Assembly: GCA_024228555.1 (NCBI GenBank)
Contig: JAAETI010000912.1
Coordinates: forward strand, 24,016-88,015
Source of the DNA: a bacterium
Lineage (GTDB): Bacteria > Actinomycetota > Acidimicrobiia > Spongiisociales > UBA5794
Length of the DNA stretch: 64,000 nucleotides
Direction: 5' to 3'
The translations under genes were made by a program, and so were the position numbers. Below, in pieces: positions 47,380 to 56,396 of this stretch. Position 1 is the stretch's first letter. The number at the start of each line of letters is the position of its first letter. Under the pieces are notes generated by a model. It saw only the letters and a list, made by a program, of their open reading frames with translations, ran no database searches and was not told the DNA's origin.

Positions 47380-49109
47380 TGGGTGGCAGGGGTCAATCGC
47401 ATCACGGCACCGGCGGTGTTGAGGATGTAAAGACGTTGCTGATTATCAACACCAAATCCGATGACACTGCCCAGCGAACCCACTTCAGAGGTCCAATTAC
47501 GTTCCGAACTCACGGCACCATTGTTGTACAGGAAACTGCGCAGTTCGCCACGGCAGTAGTCGGCGAAGAAGTAGTGGCCGACCAGATCAGGGAAATCGGT
47601 ACCGCGGTATACATATCCCCCCGTTACCGAACAGCCTTGAGCATGCGAGTACTCGAGGGCGGGGAATGTCTTCCCCGTCCGATCACAGCCGTCGCCCGTG
47701 TCGAAGCAATGCTCGCCCTCAAAGGAGTTCCAACCGTAGTTGAGTCCGCCGGCCGTCACCGGAGCGACGTCGATCTCTTCCCACTGCCCCTGGCCCACAT
47801 CTCCGATGTAGAGCAGGCCCGTCGGCGCATCGATCGAGAAGCGCCATGGATTGCGTAGACCGTACGCCCAAATCTCATCAGCGCCGGTATTGCCAACAAA
47901 GGGGTTGTCGGAGGGAATCGCATAGTTGCGAGCAGAGTCTGATGGGAAGTCGTCGCCACCGAGGTCGAGACGCAGCAGAGTTGCCAGCAGCGTATTCGCC
48001 TCTTGGCCGTTCTCATCGGGATCCCCGCCACCACCGCCATCACCCAGCGACACCAACAGTTTCCCGCTCGGGTCGAACGCCACCATTCCGCCGTTGTGAT
48101 TGCTGTAGGGCTGGTCAACTCGGATGATGGGACGAGCGCTGCTCTCGTTTACAACATCGGGGTCTGACGAGACCTCATACTCAACGATGCGGGAGTCTCC
48201 GCTCTTGTCCGTATAGGAAACGTAGAGCAGCCCGTTGCTGGAGTAATCGGGATGGAAAGCCATACCGAGTAGACCCTGCTCTGAACCCGCCGAGACAAGG
48301 TCGTGGATATCGAGGAACGGTTTGGCGGCTAGGGCATCGTTCTCGATGATCTGGATATAACCAGACTTCTCAACGACAAACAGGCGGTCATCACCAGGAG
48401 GAGAGGATGCGTGGAGCGGGTCGTCGAGACCGCTCACGACAATCTCGATGTCGGGAACCACGCGAGGCGGTGGGAACAGCGGTTCTAGACCCTCAGCTCG
48501 GCCGAGAAAACTTGCCATCTCATCACGGCGAACATCCTGGGTAGGGCAATACTGGTCGTTGGTCGGAGGGTTGCACCCTCTGGTGATACCGGCCGCAGCC
48601 AGATTGTTCATGTCCGTCTCGAACTCCGAGGTCTCGTCATCGGTGAAGTAGTCGACGTCACCGGCATCGCCGTAGTCGTACGCTCGCACCAAGAATGCAG
48701 CCATCTGCTCTCTGGTCACTCGACCATTCGGACAGAATTGGTCGTTCGCCGGTGGATTACACCCCCTGGTGATCCCGGCAGCGGCGAGTCTGTTGATGTC
48801 GGCTTCGAAGTCACTGTCACCGTCATCGACAAACCAGTCCTTGCCGCCGTCGTCGGTCGGGTCAAAGGCTCTGACCAGAAATGCTGCCATCTCGCCACGG
48901 GTGACGAAACTCGACGGGCAGTATCGATCGTTGATTGGGGGGTTACAGCCCAGGGTGATCTTTTTGGCGGCGATGGCCTCGATGTAGCCCTCGTGAACGT
49001 TGTTGTCGTCGTCCACAAACGTTCCGCCGGGCGGCAACTGTGCCAGTGCCGTCGTCGCCATCAGGGCGACCATTATTACCGTCAAGACCGATACGGAGAG
49101 CGTTCGCAT
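47376..49109 (-). CDS. Three N-terminal Cys-SLH repeats fused to PQQ-dependent sugar (glucose/sorbosone) dehydrogenase-type beta-propeller
   Basis: GCNPPINDRYCPSSFVTRGEMAAFLVRAF repeats; GLLGMAFHPDYSSNGLLYVSYTDKSGDSRIVEY; NHNGGMVAFDPSGKLLVSLGDGGGGGDP; IWAYGLRNPWRFSIDAPTGLLYIGDVGQGQWEEID; start at ATG 49109. Confidence 0.87.
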   Translation of the reverse strand: MRTLSVSVLTVIMVALMATTALAQLPPGGTFVDDDNNVHEGYIEAIAAKKITLGCNPPINDRYCPSSFVTRGEMAAFLVRAFDPTDDGGKDWFVDDGDSDFEADINRLAAAGITRGCNPPANDQFCPNGRVTREQMAAFLVRAYDYGDAGDVDYFTDDETSEFETDMNNLAAAGITRGCNPPTNDQYCPTQDVRRDEMASFLGRAEGLEPLFPPPRVVPDIEIVVSGLDDPLHASSPPGDDRLFVVEKSGYIQIIENDALAAKPFLDIHDLVSAGSEQGLLGMAFHPDYSSNGLLYVSYTDKSGDSRIVEYEVSSDPDVVNESSARPIIRVDQPYSNHNGGMVAFDPSGKLLVSLGDGGGGGDPDENGQEANTLLATLLRLDLGGDDFPSDSARNYAIPSDNPFVGNTGADEIWAYGLRNPWRFSIDAPTGLLYIGDVGQGQWEEIDVAPVTAGGLNYGWNSFEGEHCFDTGDGCDRTGKTFPALEYSHAQGCSVTGGYVYRGTDFPDLVGHYFFADYCRGELRSFLYNNGAVSSERNWTSEVGSLGSVIGFGVDNQQRLYILNTAGAVMRLTPATQ

Positions 49110-49206
49110 AGGATCCGACACTAGTTGGGCTTGGGGGTAAAGACTGGCAGTGTCTTGTCCGGTGGATTCGCTTTCAGAATGGAGCACGATCTGCCGGACA
49201 GAACAC

Positions 49207-51855
49207 TCAACTATCGAGCAGGCGCATAAGTTGTGCCGCAGCGGCCTTTTGCCTCTTGCGGAACACTGCAACGGCAACCTTCAACTCAGCTGTCATTGCC
49301 CCCGAGCTGGCCTGCTCCACGAGGCCGAGCAGCTGCTCCCGACCGACCTCGTCACTGCGAATCACCATCGCCTCCTGCTCGATTGAAGAGGCGAAGTCAC
49401 GGATCTTGGGACGGTATTCGATCGCAACGAACGGGGTCTCGCAGGCGGCCGCAATCACCGCGGCGTGGAGGCGTTCGGCGATGACCACGCCGGCCTCCGC
49501 CAGAAGCGCGACACCACCCTCGATATCGTCGTACGCCGCCAGGTAACGGGCGTCGCCGGAACCAGATTGCCGCATGATCTCCATGATGTGACGGTCGTCA
49601 CCCGCAAAACATGACAGATATGCGATCTCTCGACCCGCATCCCGCAGCGACCGCACCGTTGCCGCAAGAGCCGCAAAGACGGCGTCGTCGGTGCCACCCC
49701 ACAACTCGCCATCCGTCCAAGCCGGACTCACCACCACAAGCCCTTCGTTCCTGCTCACATCGGTCGGTGGCAGAATCGACAATGCAGGATCGCCGACCAC
49801 CTCGAGCGAACCGGCATAATCCCATTCGCGGAGCAGAGCCGCAGACCGGGGACCGCGAACCCCCACATAGCCACATCTATCTAGGAAGTTGAGCCATTCC
49901 GGGACCGGTTCCGTCAAGCCCCAGTAGTCAGGGTCGGCAACACCCGAGCCAAACACGGCGCGTTCCACACGGGGTGTGTCGTAGCGGCGAAGGTCACCGA
50001 GATACCTTGCCCGGTTGATGAGGGTGCCTCCACCCAACATGACCATGCGTCGCTGCGCCGGAAGATGGCTACCGACGACAGCATCGGGTAGCAGACCCTG
50101 GATCGATTGCAGCATGATGTCGTCGCCAAAATTGCTCTTGCCAAGCCATCCGATGTAGGTGATGCCAGGGGGTTGCGCCGTCTCGGGAGAAGCAGCCTTC
50201 GCTACTCGCTCGGGCAGTCCCGTCTCCACGGGCCGATACGGTCGGCGGCGCGCTTTGGCAAAGGCATACGAGGATGCAGCCGTCGCCGCCCGCTTCAACC
50301 CACCCTGGGTGAGATCATCCATGAGATGTGAGCGTTCGCCGGTCACAGCGGGGAATCGATCCGGCATCGGCCCCGTCTCACCCGGCCCAGGTACGGCAAC
50401 CATCGCATCGCGCATGAACCGGGTTTCGGAGAGCTCAACTACCCGACGCCACACTCCCGCCAAGTCCGACTCGAGCCGCATTGCCTTAGCCCATTCGCGA
50501 CGTCGACTCAGTGCAAAGATGGGTAGGCCATTGCTTTGCCAACCGTCATCAATATCGGCGATCGCATCGTCGTACACATACGAGATCGCTCCCTCGCTGT
50601 CGACGACTTGGTAGCCGCAACGCAACAAGGAGGTCCGTGGGAAGCCCTCGAGTCGTCGCACCGCCCTGCCGAGAAGTCGGTGATCGAGCGATGCCCACCC
50701 ATGCAGCAGAGCAATGTATTCGCCACGGCTCGCGTCAACGGCGCTGCGCATCTGATCGTGAGCAGAATCCTCAGGGGGGATGACCACGAGCCGCGGATCT
50801 CCGACCAGCATCTCACCAAGCCGATCGGCAACCGGCCCACCACCAAGCAGAATCACCTCGAAGTCTGTGTAGCTCTGCGCCAGGATCTGGTCCCAGATTT
50901 CGTCGGCACGCTTATCGACGGCTGGGGTGACTATCCAGCTGACTTTTGGTGTCTCATATACATAGCCCGGCTGCGACTTCCTGTAGAAGCGATGTGGGAT
51001 CTTGGCCTGGATGATGCCGTCGTTGGCAGAACGCGCATCCTGCCGCCACTCCGGCGCATCGCCGCCGTCCTCTTGGGTCTGGTGGTAGATGGCTGCTTCG
51101 TCTTCTGGCACGAAGTAAAGCCCGGCATTGAACAGACGCCATCCCAGTTCGGTGTCCTCGCCGCCCCACCGATTGAAGTCCTCCGCAAAACCCCCTAACT
51201 CCAAGAAACGATCGCGGCGGATTGAGAAATTCGACGAAACCAGCGAACGAAAGGCATCGTCACCGGTGCGGAGTCGTGCCGTACGCCGGTAGAAGAGCCG
51301 ACGAAAATCGTCGGGCACCATCGGATCGACACCGGCATCGCGGCCGCCAACACGATCACGCAGCCCGGCCGAGCCCGCCGCTAGCTGTTGGGGTGTGATC
51401 TGGGATGCGTCAAGATGGTGCCGGGAACCAATGACAACGAGATTGTCGGCGCGCCGATGCCATTGCACGTGGCGGGTCACCAGATCGGGATCCGGTATGC
51501 AGTCGGCATCGACAAACACCGCCACTTCGCCGTTGCTCTTGGTCGCACCAAGATTGCGGGCACGCCCCGCCCCGTAACCGACGTGTTCCTGGCGAACAAC
51601 GGTCACTCGCAGCTCGTCTCCAAGATCCGCAAGGGCGACGCTGACATCCTCCTCAGATCCATCGTCTGCAACGACGATCTCCAACAACCCCTTCGGATAG
51701 CTGCTGGAGACGAGTCCGCTCAGCGTGCGGTGCAGCAGATCGATACGGTTATAGACAGGGATGACGACGGTGACAGTCGGCTCGGGAGCCAATGGCAGGG
51801 CGGCGACTGCTCGGTAATCATTCTCTGGAGCCACGTGCCAGCGAAGATCATTCAT
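49207..51855 (-). CDS. Fusion: N-terminal GT2 glycosyltransferase + C-terminal polysaccharide pyruvyltransferase (CsaB-like) domain
   Basis: N-half VTVVIPVYNRIDLLHRTLSGLVSSSYPKGLLEIVVADDGSEED...FNRWGGEDTELGWRLFNAG; C-half TYIGWLGKSNFGDDIMLQSIQGLLPDAVVGSHLPAQRRMVMLGGGTLINR...CGYVGVRGPRSAALLREW...VIAERLHAAVIAAACETPFVAIEYRPKIRDFA. Confidence 0.85.
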   Translation of the reverse strand: MNDLRWHVAPENDYRAVAALPLAPEPTVTVVIPVYNRIDLLHRTLSGLVSSSYPKGLLEIVVADDGSEEDVSVALADLGDELRVTVVRQEHVGYGAGRARNLGATKSNGEVAVFVDADCIPDPDLVTRHVQWHRRADNLVVIGSRHHLDASQITPQQLAAGSAGLRDRVGGRDAGVDPMVPDDFRRLFYRRTARLRTGDDAFRSLVSSNFSIRRDRFLELGGFAEDFNRWGGEDTELGWRLFNAGLYFVPEDEAAIYHQTQEDGGDAPEWRQDARSANDGIIQAKIPHRFYRKSQPGYVYETPKVSWIVTPAVDKRADEIWDQILAQSYTDFEVILLGGGPVADRLGEMLVGDPRLVVIPPEDSAHDQMRSAVDASRGEYIALLHGWASLDHRLLGRAVRRLEGFPRTSLLRCGYQVVDSEGAISYVYDDAIADIDDGWQSNGLPIFALSRRREWAKAMRLESDLAGVWRRVVELSETRFMRDAMVAVPGPGETGPMPDRFPAVTGERSHLMDDLTQGGLKRAATAASSYAFAKARRRPYRPVETGLPERVAKAASPETAQPPGITYIGWLGKSNFGDDIMLQSIQGLLPDAVVGSHLPAQRRMVMLGGGTLINRARYLGDLRRYDTPRVERAVFGSGVADPDYWGLTEPVPEWLNFLDRCGYVGVRGPRSAALLREWDYAGSLEVVGDPALSILPPTDVSRNEGLVVVSPAWTDGELWGGTDDAVFAALAATVRSLRDAGREIAYLSCFAGDDRHIMEIMRQSGSGDARYLAAYDDIEGGVALLAEAGVVIAERLHAAVIAAACETPFVAIEYRPKIRDFASSIEQEAMVIRSDEVGREQLLGLVEQASSGAMTAELKVAVAVFRKRQKAAAAQLMRLLDS

Positions 51856-53621
51856 GTTGTGATCGACCGTTCGTGCGGCATGATGCGATACGAGTCAGCA
51901 TTCAGATCAACCCGCAACAGATCGCCATGGCGGGTGCAGATTGCGTCTGGCAATTCTCGGAGAACGTAGCTGGCTACGGCATCGGTGTCTCCTGCGGCGT
52001 AGATGTAGCGACGGGCCGCCTGCAAGGCTCTAGCCAGGTGACGAGTCCCTTCCGGTCCGATGGCGACTGCTTCAACCGACCCCGCCTTGAGCCTCTCGAT
52101 CCGTAGGTTGCCATCCCAAACCTCCCTGCTGAGAAGTTCACCCGCCAGATCCGGGAGACCGAACTGGGCCAGTCGCTGCACCTCTACATCCCTGTCGATG
52201 AGCTGCGCCATCGAGCTGAGGGGGATGGACGTCGTTGCCGTTGAGCCGGCATCGATGCTCGCGATGACATCGACCAGATCGTCGACGCAGTGATCGTAGG
52301 TGTGATGGCCGAGCGCATACTCCAGTGCTTCGGTGGTCAATTTCTCCATCCGGCTGGGATCGGCGAGAACCCTTTCGACCTGGGCGACAACATCATCTTC
52401 CAACACGAGATAGTGCTCGCGAGGAACCACCATCTCGGTACCCGCCAGGTCATCGGTGATCAGTACTGCCCCAGATCCAATCGATTCGAGCACCCGCATC
52501 GTGATCGGATAGTGCCGAATGCCCCCCTCATTGATGACCGTCTTTGCATCGCTGTAGACAGCGGCCATTTCCTGAGCGGTTATGTCGGAGACGAACGCGG
52601 TTTCCTTCTTTCCAAACGCCTTCTCGAGGCTATCGACGAGCTGCTGACGCCGTGCATACGTGCCGCCCCTCCGCCGCAACTGCCCCCCGACCATGGATGC
52701 CGCATACTTGCGCTCTGCCCACGGTTTGGAGGCGTCAACTAGTTCCGTCGCAACCCCAAAAGTGAACCTGTGGACCGGCACGGGGAACCGATGAGCCAGG
52801 TGCCAGGAGTGGGCCATCAGGACGGCATGGGCCCCATAACGCTCGGTCAAGCGGAGATTGGTCGGGATGTGATGCTCGCCATGGTGCACCCAGAAGAGGA
52901 CGGGTATGCCCGGGTTATTTCCCTGGATGTCTAGAGCCGGGTACGGGCTCTCCACAAACACCACTGCTCCCGTATCGGCAGGGATACTGGCCCAATCGAT
53001 ACCGTCGGTGTAGACGTCGACCTTGACACCGGCGCGTACCAGCGCAGCCTCGAGATACTTCCCCGGGTTGGTGTCCGTCTTGCGATAGCACATCGCGATC
53101 CGGAGCTGTTTGTGCCTACCGGCCTCCGGTGTATACGCATCACGGTCATCGGCGGGTGTCAGGAAAGGAAGACCAGGACCCGCCGCCGAAACCGATAGTT
53201 CAGGATGACGGGGGGCAAGGGATACGAGATCGAGGTCACCGACCGACACCCACCGCGGATCCCGGATGATGGCGGCCTCGCTCCCGTGAGCGGCAGCAAC
53301 AGCGACGGGCACCGCGGCCTCCGACGTCGGATAGATGATCTGCGGATTTGAAGCTCGCACCGCGGCTGCAAGTTTGGAGTGGTGGAGCCGTCTTCTCATT
53401 CCCGCCGGTTGCAGCTTGCGCAACAACACCCTCAGCTTGCCAGGACCTGCGGGGTATCGAATAGGCACAAACTCGAGAGCAACCCCTTCGAGATCGCATT
53501 CGAGAACGCGTCCGCTGGCGATCACCGTGACTTCGTGACCGACATGGGCGAGGCTTGCCGCAAGTGTTTTGGCTCGGGGGTCGTTGCAGTATCGGCCGAC
53601 CGCAACCAGAGAGATCCGCAT
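51852..53621 (-). CDS. Glycosyltransferase with CgeB-like C-terminal domain
   Basis: MRISLVAVGRYCNDPRAKTLAASLAHVGHEVTVIASG; YSDAKTVINEGGIRHYPITMRVLESIGSGAVLITDDLAGTEMVV; 4-bp overlap with downstream gene. Confidence 0.8.
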   Translation of the reverse strand: MRISLVAVGRYCNDPRAKTLAASLAHVGHEVTVIASGRVLECDLEGVALEFVPIRYPAGPGKLRVLLRKLQPAGMRRRLHHSKLAAAVRASNPQIIYPTSEAAVPVAVAAAHGSEAAIIRDPRWVSVGDLDLVSLAPRHPELSVSAAGPGLPFLTPADDRDAYTPEAGRHKQLRIAMCYRKTDTNPGKYLEAALVRAGVKVDVYTDGIDWASIPADTGAVVFVESPYPALDIQGNNPGIPVLFWVHHGEHHIPTNLRLTERYGAHAVLMAHSWHLAHRFPVPVHRFTFGVATELVDASKPWAERKYAASMVGGQLRRRGGTYARRQQLVDSLEKAFGKKETAFVSDITAQEMAAVYSDAKTVINEGGIRHYPITMRVLESIGSGAVLITDDLAGTEMVVPREHYLVLEDDVVAQVERVLADPSRMEKLTTEALEYALGHHTYDHCVDDLVDVIASIDAGSTATTSIPLSSMAQLIDRDVEVQRLAQFGLPDLAGELLSREVWDGNLRIERLKAGSVEAVAIGPEGTRHLARALQAARRYIYAAGDTDAVASYVLRELPDAICTRHGDLLRVDLNADSYRIMPHERSITT

Positions 53622-53714
53622 AGGCGGGAATGGTAGTGGTTCATCATCCGTTTGGTCTCGCTCACCGTCGAGGGCTTCGCAGTTGCTCGCTCCCGCTGTA
53701 CTCTTCCCCACCGC

Positions 53715-55124
53715 ATGAATATCTGTATGTTCGTCAAGAACTCCTTCGAATACGACGCCCGGGTGACCAAGGAAGCCAAGACGCTCATAGGCGCCGGTCA
53801 TGATGTGACAGTCGTCGCCATCTTCGTTCCCAACAAGACATCGGAAACAGAGACAACGGCCGACGGAATCAAGGTGATTCGGGTGAGTCGCCTCAGCTTC
53901 GGGCTAGGAACGCTCAACAAGTTCGCCGCCAGGTTCGCAGGGTCAATTGAGAGCCGTCACGCCCGCCTCACCGGTGATGAGGTCGACCAGGGTCGCGCCC
54001 GCGAGCTCGGTGACTGGATGCCAACGTCAACAGCTACCCCAGGCGATGAAGTCGCAGTCATTGTCGAAACGACATCAGACACAACGACAGGGATGATCGC
54101 CACCCTGTGGGGGCGAGTGACCACGCCGATTCTCCGAGCAATGGCCAAGGTCGCCAGGTTCGGATTCAAGTCGATTCGTTTTCTGGTCGGAAGACAGGGT
54201 CTCGCCCTCAAGACATGGGCCATCAACCGGCGCATGATCGAGGTAGGCCTCGCCCAATCCGCAGACGTCTACCACTCCCACGATCTCAACACGCTCTACG
54301 TTGGCATGAAATGCAAGAAGGGCACGGGGGCCAAGCTCGTCTACGACTCGCACGAGCTCCAAACCGAGCGCAACCGCATGACAAAGTGGAAGCGTCGCTG
54401 GGCAGCCTGGAACGAGAAGAGGGGGCTGCCCCATTCCGACGCCATGATTGTTGCCTCACCCTCATGGATCGATATCAATCGTAAGAAGTATGGGAAGGTG
54501 CCCGATCCGTCCGTGAGCATCATCAACACGCCGGCATTGACCACTATCGAGGAATCACAAGATCTGCGTGGCGAACTCGATATTGCAGCAGATGCCCCGA
54601 TCCTCCTCTACCAAGGGTCGATCCAGGAGAATCGTGGGATTGAACCGGCCATCGATGCCATCGGGATGATCGACAACGCGGTGTTGGTGGTAGTCGGCTA
54701 CGGCCACCACCGTCCCGTCCTCGAGGCTGACGTCCGCGAACGGGGTTTGACCGACCGAGTGAAATTCTTTGGCCCCATCCCCAACGACGAGCTGCTGGGT
54801 TGGACCGCGGCCGCCGACATCGGTCTCTGCAATATCGTCAACTCGTCGCTCAGCTACTACACGTCGCTGCCCAACAAGCTATTCGAGTACATCATTGCCG
54901 GCATTGCGGTGATCGGCTCTGATTCGCCAGAAATCGGCAGGATCGTGAGGGAAGAGGGAGTTGGCGAGGTCGCCGATCCCAGCGACCCCGTGCAATTGGC
55001 TAGGGCAGCCAACACAATCCTCGGCGATATCGACCGCTATCGCGAAGCGACCGGCGCCGCGGCGCGCAAGTACAACTGGGCGATCGAAGAGCAGAAGTTG
55101 CTTGGGGTCTACGCCGGGCTTTAG
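53715..55124 (+). CDS. Glycosyltransferase family 4
   Basis: MNICMFVKNSFEYDARVTKEAKTLIGAGHDVTVVAIF; YHSHDLNTLYVG; LVYDSHELQTERNR; PNKLFEYIIAGIAVIGSDSPEI. Confidence 0.87.
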   Translation: MNICMFVKNSFEYDARVTKEAKTLIGAGHDVTVVAIFVPNKTSETETTADGIKVIRVSRLSFGLGTLNKFAARFAGSIESRHARLTGDEVDQGRARELGDWMPTSTATPGDEVAVIVETTSDTTTGMIATLWGRVTTPILRAMAKVARFGFKSIRFLVGRQGLALKTWAINRRMIEVGLAQSADVYHSHDLNTLYVGMKCKKGTGAKLVYDSHELQTERNRMTKWKRRWAAWNEKRGLPHSDAMIVASPSWIDINRKKYGKVPDPSVSIINTPALTTIEESQDLRGELDIAADAPILLYQGSIQENRGIEPAIDAIGMIDNAVLVVVGYGHHRPVLEADVRERGLTDRVKFFGPIPNDELLGWTAAADIGLCNIVNSSLSYYTSLPNKLFEYIIAGIAVIGSDSPEIGRIVREEGVGEVADPSDPVQLARAANTILGDIDRYREATGAAARKYNWAIEEQKLLGVYAGL

Positions 55125-56239
55125 AGACCCAGCGCCCTCACGAAGAACGATGCCATCTCGGCCCGCGTCAGGGAACGATCCGGGCAATACTGATCGTTCT
55201 CCGGGGGGTTACAGCCTTTGGTTACCCCTTGGCTGGCCAGAACGTTGATGGCCGCTTCGAACCTGTTGTCGGTGTCATCGGTGAAGAAGTCCACCTCGTC
55301 GGCACTCTCGTAGCCGTAGGCCCGCACAAAGAGCTCTGCCAACTCGTCACGAAGCAACGGCGTGTCCGGGCAGTAGTCGGTTTCGCTGCAGCCAAAGGCG
55401 ATCTCAGCTTCAGCAAGCGCGTTGATATCGGCTTCGAAGACATCGCCGGTGTCATCGGCAAAGTAGTCAAGCTCCGCCTCAGGCAGCTCGAGGTTGCGGC
55501 GCAGGAAGGCAGCCATTTCGCCACGGGATATCTCACGGCCGGGGCAGAACTGATCGTTGAGTGGCGGGTTGCAGCCTGCAGTGATTCCGGACTCGAAGAG
55601 CTTGTTGATGTCCTCCTGGTGCACGGAGGCCTCATCGTCCTTGAAGTAACCCTCGTAGGGGTTCAGACCCGGATCTTCGATCTTGATCGCAACATCAACA
55701 TGCGGGGTGGGATCGACGACTACCTCGCCAGGGGCATGGAGCTCGAAATGGAGATGTGAACCGGTCCATTCGGCGTTGCCGCTGTCGCCAACCCAACCGA
55801 TCAGCTGACCGGCGGTGACATGGACTCCACGCTCGATACCGGGAGCAAAGCCATAGCCCAGACCGTCGTCGAGAGGCACATTGTCATTGTTGAGATGTAC
55901 GTACCACGACGACCAGCCATCGTCGTGCTCGAGAGCCATCGCACAGCAGTCCCCGCCAACAGTGTTGTGAATCCAGCCAACGGTGCCATCGGCAACAGCA
56001 ATGACCGGCACCATCTTCTCGGCCATGATGTCAACACCATGGTGACTTCGACCGCCAGACCGCGGTGCACCAAAGGTGTTGGTGTATTGGTTCTCGCCGA
56101 CAACCGGGAAATACATCGAAGCTCCGTAGATCGGGTCTTCCTCGGTCTGTGCTTGAGCTTCAGGTGCCGTTGTGCCCGGTGCAACCAGCGCACCCACAAC
56201 GAGCAAAAACACGAGCGTGGCTCGCACGATGCCGTTCAT
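55121..56239 (-). CDS. M23 (LytM) peptidase domain with three C-terminal Cys-SLH repeats
   Basis: YTNTFGAPRSGGRSHHGVDIMAEKMVPVIAVADGTVGWI...GQLIGWVGDSGNAEWTGSHLHFELH; GCNPPLNDQFCPGREISRGEMAAFLRRNLEL, GCSETDYCPDTPLLRDELAELF, GCNPPENDQYCPDRSLTRAEMASFFVRALGL. Confidence 0.88.
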   Translation of the reverse strand: MNGIVRATLVFLLVVGALVAPGTTAPEAQAQTEEDPIYGASMYFPVVGENQYTNTFGAPRSGGRSHHGVDIMAEKMVPVIAVADGTVGWIHNTVGGDCCAMALEHDDGWSSWYVHLNNDNVPLDDGLGYGFAPGIERGVHVTAGQLIGWVGDSGNAEWTGSHLHFELHAPGEVVVDPTPHVDVAIKIEDPGLNPYEGYFKDDEASVHQEDINKLFESGITAGCNPPLNDQFCPGREISRGEMAAFLRRNLELPEAELDYFADDTGDVFEADINALAEAEIAFGCSETDYCPDTPLLRDELAELFVRAYGYESADEVDFFTDDTDNRFEAAINVLASQGVTKGCNPPENDQYCPDRSLTRAEMASFFVRALGL

Positions 56240-56355
56240 TTGACTTCTCTCACTCGCTTCCGGAACTGCTACGCCACGGAAGCATCGGCGACTACGTGAT
56301 GAGGCGAACCTCACCTCGGGATGCGGAGCCCCTTATGCCCGATCCCGAAGAACCT

Positions 56356-56382
56356 ATATCGGTAGCCGTCGGAAAAACCTTA
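56356..56382 (-). promoter_or_regulatory. Sigma28/WhiG-like promoter candidate upstream of M23-SLH gene
   Basis: Reverse strand TAAGGTTT-N11-ACCGATAT; compare FliA/WhiG consensus TAAAGTTT-N11-GCCGATAA. Confidence 0.5.
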
Positions 56383-56396
56383 AATCGTCATGGGGG

